In this document: positions 13,570 through 14,387 of the stretch, piece after piece
Layout: each line of letters begins with the position of its first letter
Numbering within the stretch: position 1 is the first letter of the stretch
Assembly: GCA_035476635.1 (NCBI GenBank)
Contig: DATILI010000233.1
Coordinates: 1 to 14,387, forward strand
Length of the DNA stretch: 14,387 nucleotides
Direction: 5' to 3'
Source of the DNA: DATILI01 sp035476635
GTDB lineage: Bacteria; Pseudomonadota; Gammaproteobacteria; Burkholderiales; Burkholderiaceae_C
Program-made: the position numbers and the translations under genes
Notes under the pieces: generated by a model
Databases searched by the model: none
The model's input: the letters and a program-made list of their open reading frames with translations, nothing else
What the model was told of the DNA's origin: nothing

Positions 13570-14387
13570 ATGAAACTCGTTCGTTATGGCAACCCGGGCA
13601 AGGAAAAGCCCGGCCTGATCGATGCCGATGGCAAGCTGCGCGACCTGAGCGCCGTCGTCAAGGACATCGGCCCGGAGCAACTCAGCGACGCCGCATTGGC
13701 CAAGCTGCGCAAGCTCAAGGCCGACAAGCTGCCGCTCGTCAGGGGCACGCCGCGCATGGGCTGCCCGGTGGCCGGCGTTGGCAAATTCATCGCGATCGGC
13801 CTCAACTATTCCGACCACGCGGCCGAGACCGGTTCGCCGATCCCGAAGGAACCCATCGTCTTCATGAAGGCGACCAGCTGCATCCAGGGCCCGAACGACC
13901 CGGTGATGCTGCCCAAGGGCTCGGTCAAGAGCGATTGGGAAGTGGAGCTGGGCGTGATCATCGGCACGCGCGCACGCTACGTTTCGCAAAAGGACGCGTT
14001 GAACCATGTGGCAGGCTACGCCACCATCAACGACGTGAGCGAGCGCGAGTACCAGCTCGAGCGCGGCCCGCAGTGGGACAAGGGCAAGGGCTGCGACACC
14101 TTCGGCCCCATCGGCCCCTGGCTGGTGACGCGCGACGAAGTGCCCAATGTGCAGAAGCTCGCCATGTGGCTGGATCTGAACGGCACGCGCGTGCAGAACG
14201 GCAGCACCAAGACCATGATCTTCGGCGTCGCCAAGCTCGTGAGCTACGTGAGCCAATTCATGACCCTGATGCCCGGCGATGTCATCACCACCGGCACGCC
14301 CCCCGGCGTCGGCCTGGGCATGAAGCCACCGCTGTTCCTGAAGAAGGGCGACGTGATGGCGCTGGGTATCGAAGGCCTGGGCGAGCA
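13570..14387 (+). CDS. Fumarylacetoacetate hydrolase family protein, probable 2,4-diketo-3-deoxy-acid hydrolase (3' end missing)
   Basis: 272 codons are visible, and the right edge cuts it probably about ten residues short of the usual length of roughly 282. Start ATG 13570 has AAAGG upstream and follows the second SDR by 18 bases. Family motifs: IGLNYSDHAAETG (77-89), PIVFMKA (95-101), metal ligands E124 and E126 (DWEVELGVIIG) and D155 (NDVSERE), then QWDKGKGCDTFGPIGPW (168-184) and TTGTPPGVGLG (240-250). FAH enzymes hydrolyse C-C bonds of beta-diketo acids. In non-phosphorylative L-fucose, L-rhamnose and pentose pathways the close relatives cleave 2,4-diketo-3-deoxy acids to pyruvate plus lactate or glycolate. 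Preceded by two SDRs, it should perform the final cleavage of this pathway. Confidence 0.92.
   Translation, partial: MKLVRYGNPGKEKPGLIDADGKLRDLSAVVKDIGPEQLSDAALAKLRKLKADKLPLVRGTPRMGCPVAGVGKFIAIGLNYSDHAAETGSPIPKEPIVFMKATSCIQGPNDPVMLPKGSVKSDWEVELGVIIGTRARYVSQKDALNHVAGYATINDVSEREYQLERGPQWDKGKGCDTFGPIGPWLVTRDEVPNVQKLAMWLDLNGTRVQNGSTKTMIFGVAKLVSYVSQFMTLMPGDVITTGTPPGVGLGMKPPLFLKKGDVMALGIEGLGE

Noticed and set aside
1..14387. tRNA, rRNA, CRISPR, IS element or prophage
   Set aside because: No cloverleaf-like sequence, regularly spaced repeats, transposase, integrase or phage gene could be seen on either strand.

Overview
The window comes from a GC-rich chromosome that looks like a betaproteobacterium of the order Burkholderiales, probably close to Comamonadaceae. 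This rests on codon use, the tripartite TRAP transporter, the UxaA/SDR/FAH catabolic set and the style of the proteins. It is an inference, because the window contains no rRNA or other marker gene. I see no tRNA, rRNA, CRISPR array, transposase or integrase. Genes are packed tightly, and no gene-free stretch exceeds about 155 bases.

Left edge (1-651): the 3' part of pdeM, a ligase-associated DNA-repair phosphoesterase. It runs rightward and overlaps the neighbouring leftward operon tail-to-tail by three bases.

Carbamoylation cassette (648-5386, minus strand, read right to left): an SxtJ-like three-helix membrane protein, a 49-residue DUF5989/SxtK-like membrane peptide, a NodU/SxtI/TobZ-type O-carbamoyltransferase starting at GTG, a membrane-anchored SGNH hydrolase, and a class I methyltransferase. 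Gaps of 7, 3 and 17 bases and a 4-base overlap suggest one translationally coupled unit. A candidate promoter lies just upstream. Several sampled lines of this block are lower in GC than the catabolic genes to its right. This is the least characterised system in the window. A membrane-associated carbamoylation, hydrolysis and methylation machine acting on a glycan or small metabolite is plausible, but its substrate is unknown.

Sugar-acid catabolic divergon (5443-14387). Leftward from about 11.9 kb: a GntR/FadR-type regulator, the TRAP transporter dctP-dctQ-dctM, a UxaA/GarD-family sugar-acid dehydratase and an Ldh-family 2-hydroxyacid dehydrogenase. Rightward from about 12.06 kb: an SDR closely resembling 2-keto-3-deoxy-L-fuconate dehydrogenase, a second SDR, and a fumarylacetoacetate-hydrolase-family C-C hydrolase cut by the right edge. 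Read together, a sugar acid is imported, dehydrated to a 2-keto-3-deoxy acid, oxidised to a 2,4-diketo acid and cleaved to pyruvate plus a 2-hydroxyacid. This matches the known non-phosphorylative diketo-hydrolase routes for L-fucose, L-rhamnose and pentoses. The substrate cannot be fixed from sequence; L-fuconate or D-arabinonate are leading guesses.

Regulatory and repeat structure: the spacer between the regulator and the first SDR carries nested inverted and direct repeats around CCAC/GTGG and AAGTGG/CCAATT, overlapping a plausible promoter. The two spacers flanking dctM contain related copies of a palindromic, REP-like element, and in each copy the stop codon of the upstream gene lies inside the element.
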